Origin: Peptostreptococcaceae bacterium oral taxon 113 str. W5053
GTDB taxonomy: Bacteria; Bacillota; Clostridia; Tissierellales; Peptoniphilaceae
Assembly (NCBI GenBank): GCA_000467935.1
Contig: KI259809.1
Location: 115,556 to 179,555, forward strand
Length of the DNA: 64,000 nucleotides
Direction of reading: 5' to 3'
Shown piece by piece: positions 63,740-64,000 of the stretch. Under the pieces are notes generated by a model. It was not told where the DNA came from, did no database searches, and saw only the letters and a program-made list of their open reading frames with translations. Both the position numbers and the translations under genes were made by a program. Position 1 is the stretch's first letter. Every line of letters begins with the position of its first letter.

Positions 63740-64000
63740 TTAAAGGAAACGTAAGGTATCTCTTGCAATCATTAACTCTTCATTTGTTGGAACAACATAG
63801 ATTTTAATTTTAGATTCATCCGTAGAAATTAATGCTTCTTCTCCTCGCATATCATTCTTTTTAATGTCTAAAACTAAACCTAATTCTTCCATGCCTGCCA
63901 CAATATCTGCGCGCATAGTCTTGGAATTTTCTCCGATGCCTCCTGTAAATACAATCGCATCCACTCGACCTAATTGAGCCATATAAGCTCCTAAATATTT
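63740..64000 (-). CDS. ackA: Acetate kinase (5' truncated by window)
   Basis: The last 86 residues of AckA: GAYMAQLGRVDAIVFTGGIGENSKTMRADI, then VVPTNEELMIARDT at the C-terminus. AckA makes ATP and acetate from acetyl-phosphate, consistent with an anaerobic fermenter. The start is beyond base 64000. A promoter for rpmF follows. Confidence 0.95.
   Translation of the reverse strand, partial: KYLGAYMAQLGRVDAIVFTGGIGENSKTMRADIVAGMEELGLVLDIKKNDMRGEEALISTDESKIKIYVVPTNEELMIARDTLRFL

Noticed and set aside
1..64000. CRISPR array or prophage
   Set aside because: No regularly spaced repeats, cas genes, phage structural genes or integrase next to a tRNA are visible; the tyrosine recombinase sits in a housekeeping context.

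Overview
The window is a 64 kb piece of chromosome from a low-GC, AT-rich Gram-positive bacterium of the Firmicutes, most like the anaerobic Clostridia/Tissierellia. The evidence is gene order (nusA-ylxR-infB-rbfA-nrnA-truB-ribF-rpsO-pnp; pgsA-recA-rny; ylxM-ffh-rpsP-khpA-rimM-trmD-rplS; rpmF-plsX-acpP-rnc-smc-ftsY), strong AGGAGG ribosome-binding sites, consensus sigma-A promoters, a Bacillus/Clostridium-type LexA box, and RNase Y, RbgA and YifB-type genes. The species cannot be named from the sequence alone.

Layout. Positions 1-20,895 read on the + strand: the translation/RNA block (3' end of nusA to pnp), dut, uppP, ftsK, pgsA, then recA with an SOS box. Between recA and rny lies a four-gene Mre11/Rad50-like cassette in which the Rad50-like ATPase is split into two separate genes with a small coiled-coil gene between them. 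xerC and lexA follow. A decayed IS3-family element (20,919-about 21,974) lies between lexA and the convergent ynbB gene and appears to have landed in their shared bidirectional terminator. From 21,983 onward nearly everything is on the - strand: miaB-mutS-mutL-miaA-ynbB; an oligopeptide ABC transporter (oppBCDF-oppA); ywlG, comM(yifB), yraN, rnhB, rbgA; a tightly packed ten-gene unit (rluD-like, ROK kinase, response regulator, histidine kinase, unknown lipoprotein, YhaO-like nuclease, YhaN-like ATPase, phosphoesterase, nagB, CYTH); a small membrane protein; tRNA-Pro(GGG); the rplS-ylxM ribosome/SRP block; ftsY-smc-rnc-acpP-plsX-rpmF; and the 3' end of ackA. Only recX and a GIY-YIG gene (30,196-31,087) go back to the + strand.

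How the genes work together. The window is rich in genome maintenance: RecA, LexA, RecX, MutS, MutL, XerC, FtsK, SMC, RNase HII, dUTPase, and two separate Mre11/Rad50-like pairs (the split cassette behind recA and the membrane-associated YhaO/YhaN-type pair). The split Rad50 cassette is the best candidate for a poorly described system. It sits directly behind an SOS-controlled recA and only a weak terminator separates them, so it may be co-induced by DNA damage.

The rest is mostly housekeeping with compact regulation. There are autoregulatory-looking leaders before rpsO and rplS, hairpin terminators that contain the stop codon of the preceding gene, and a repeated 8-nt stop/start overlap at eight gene junctions.
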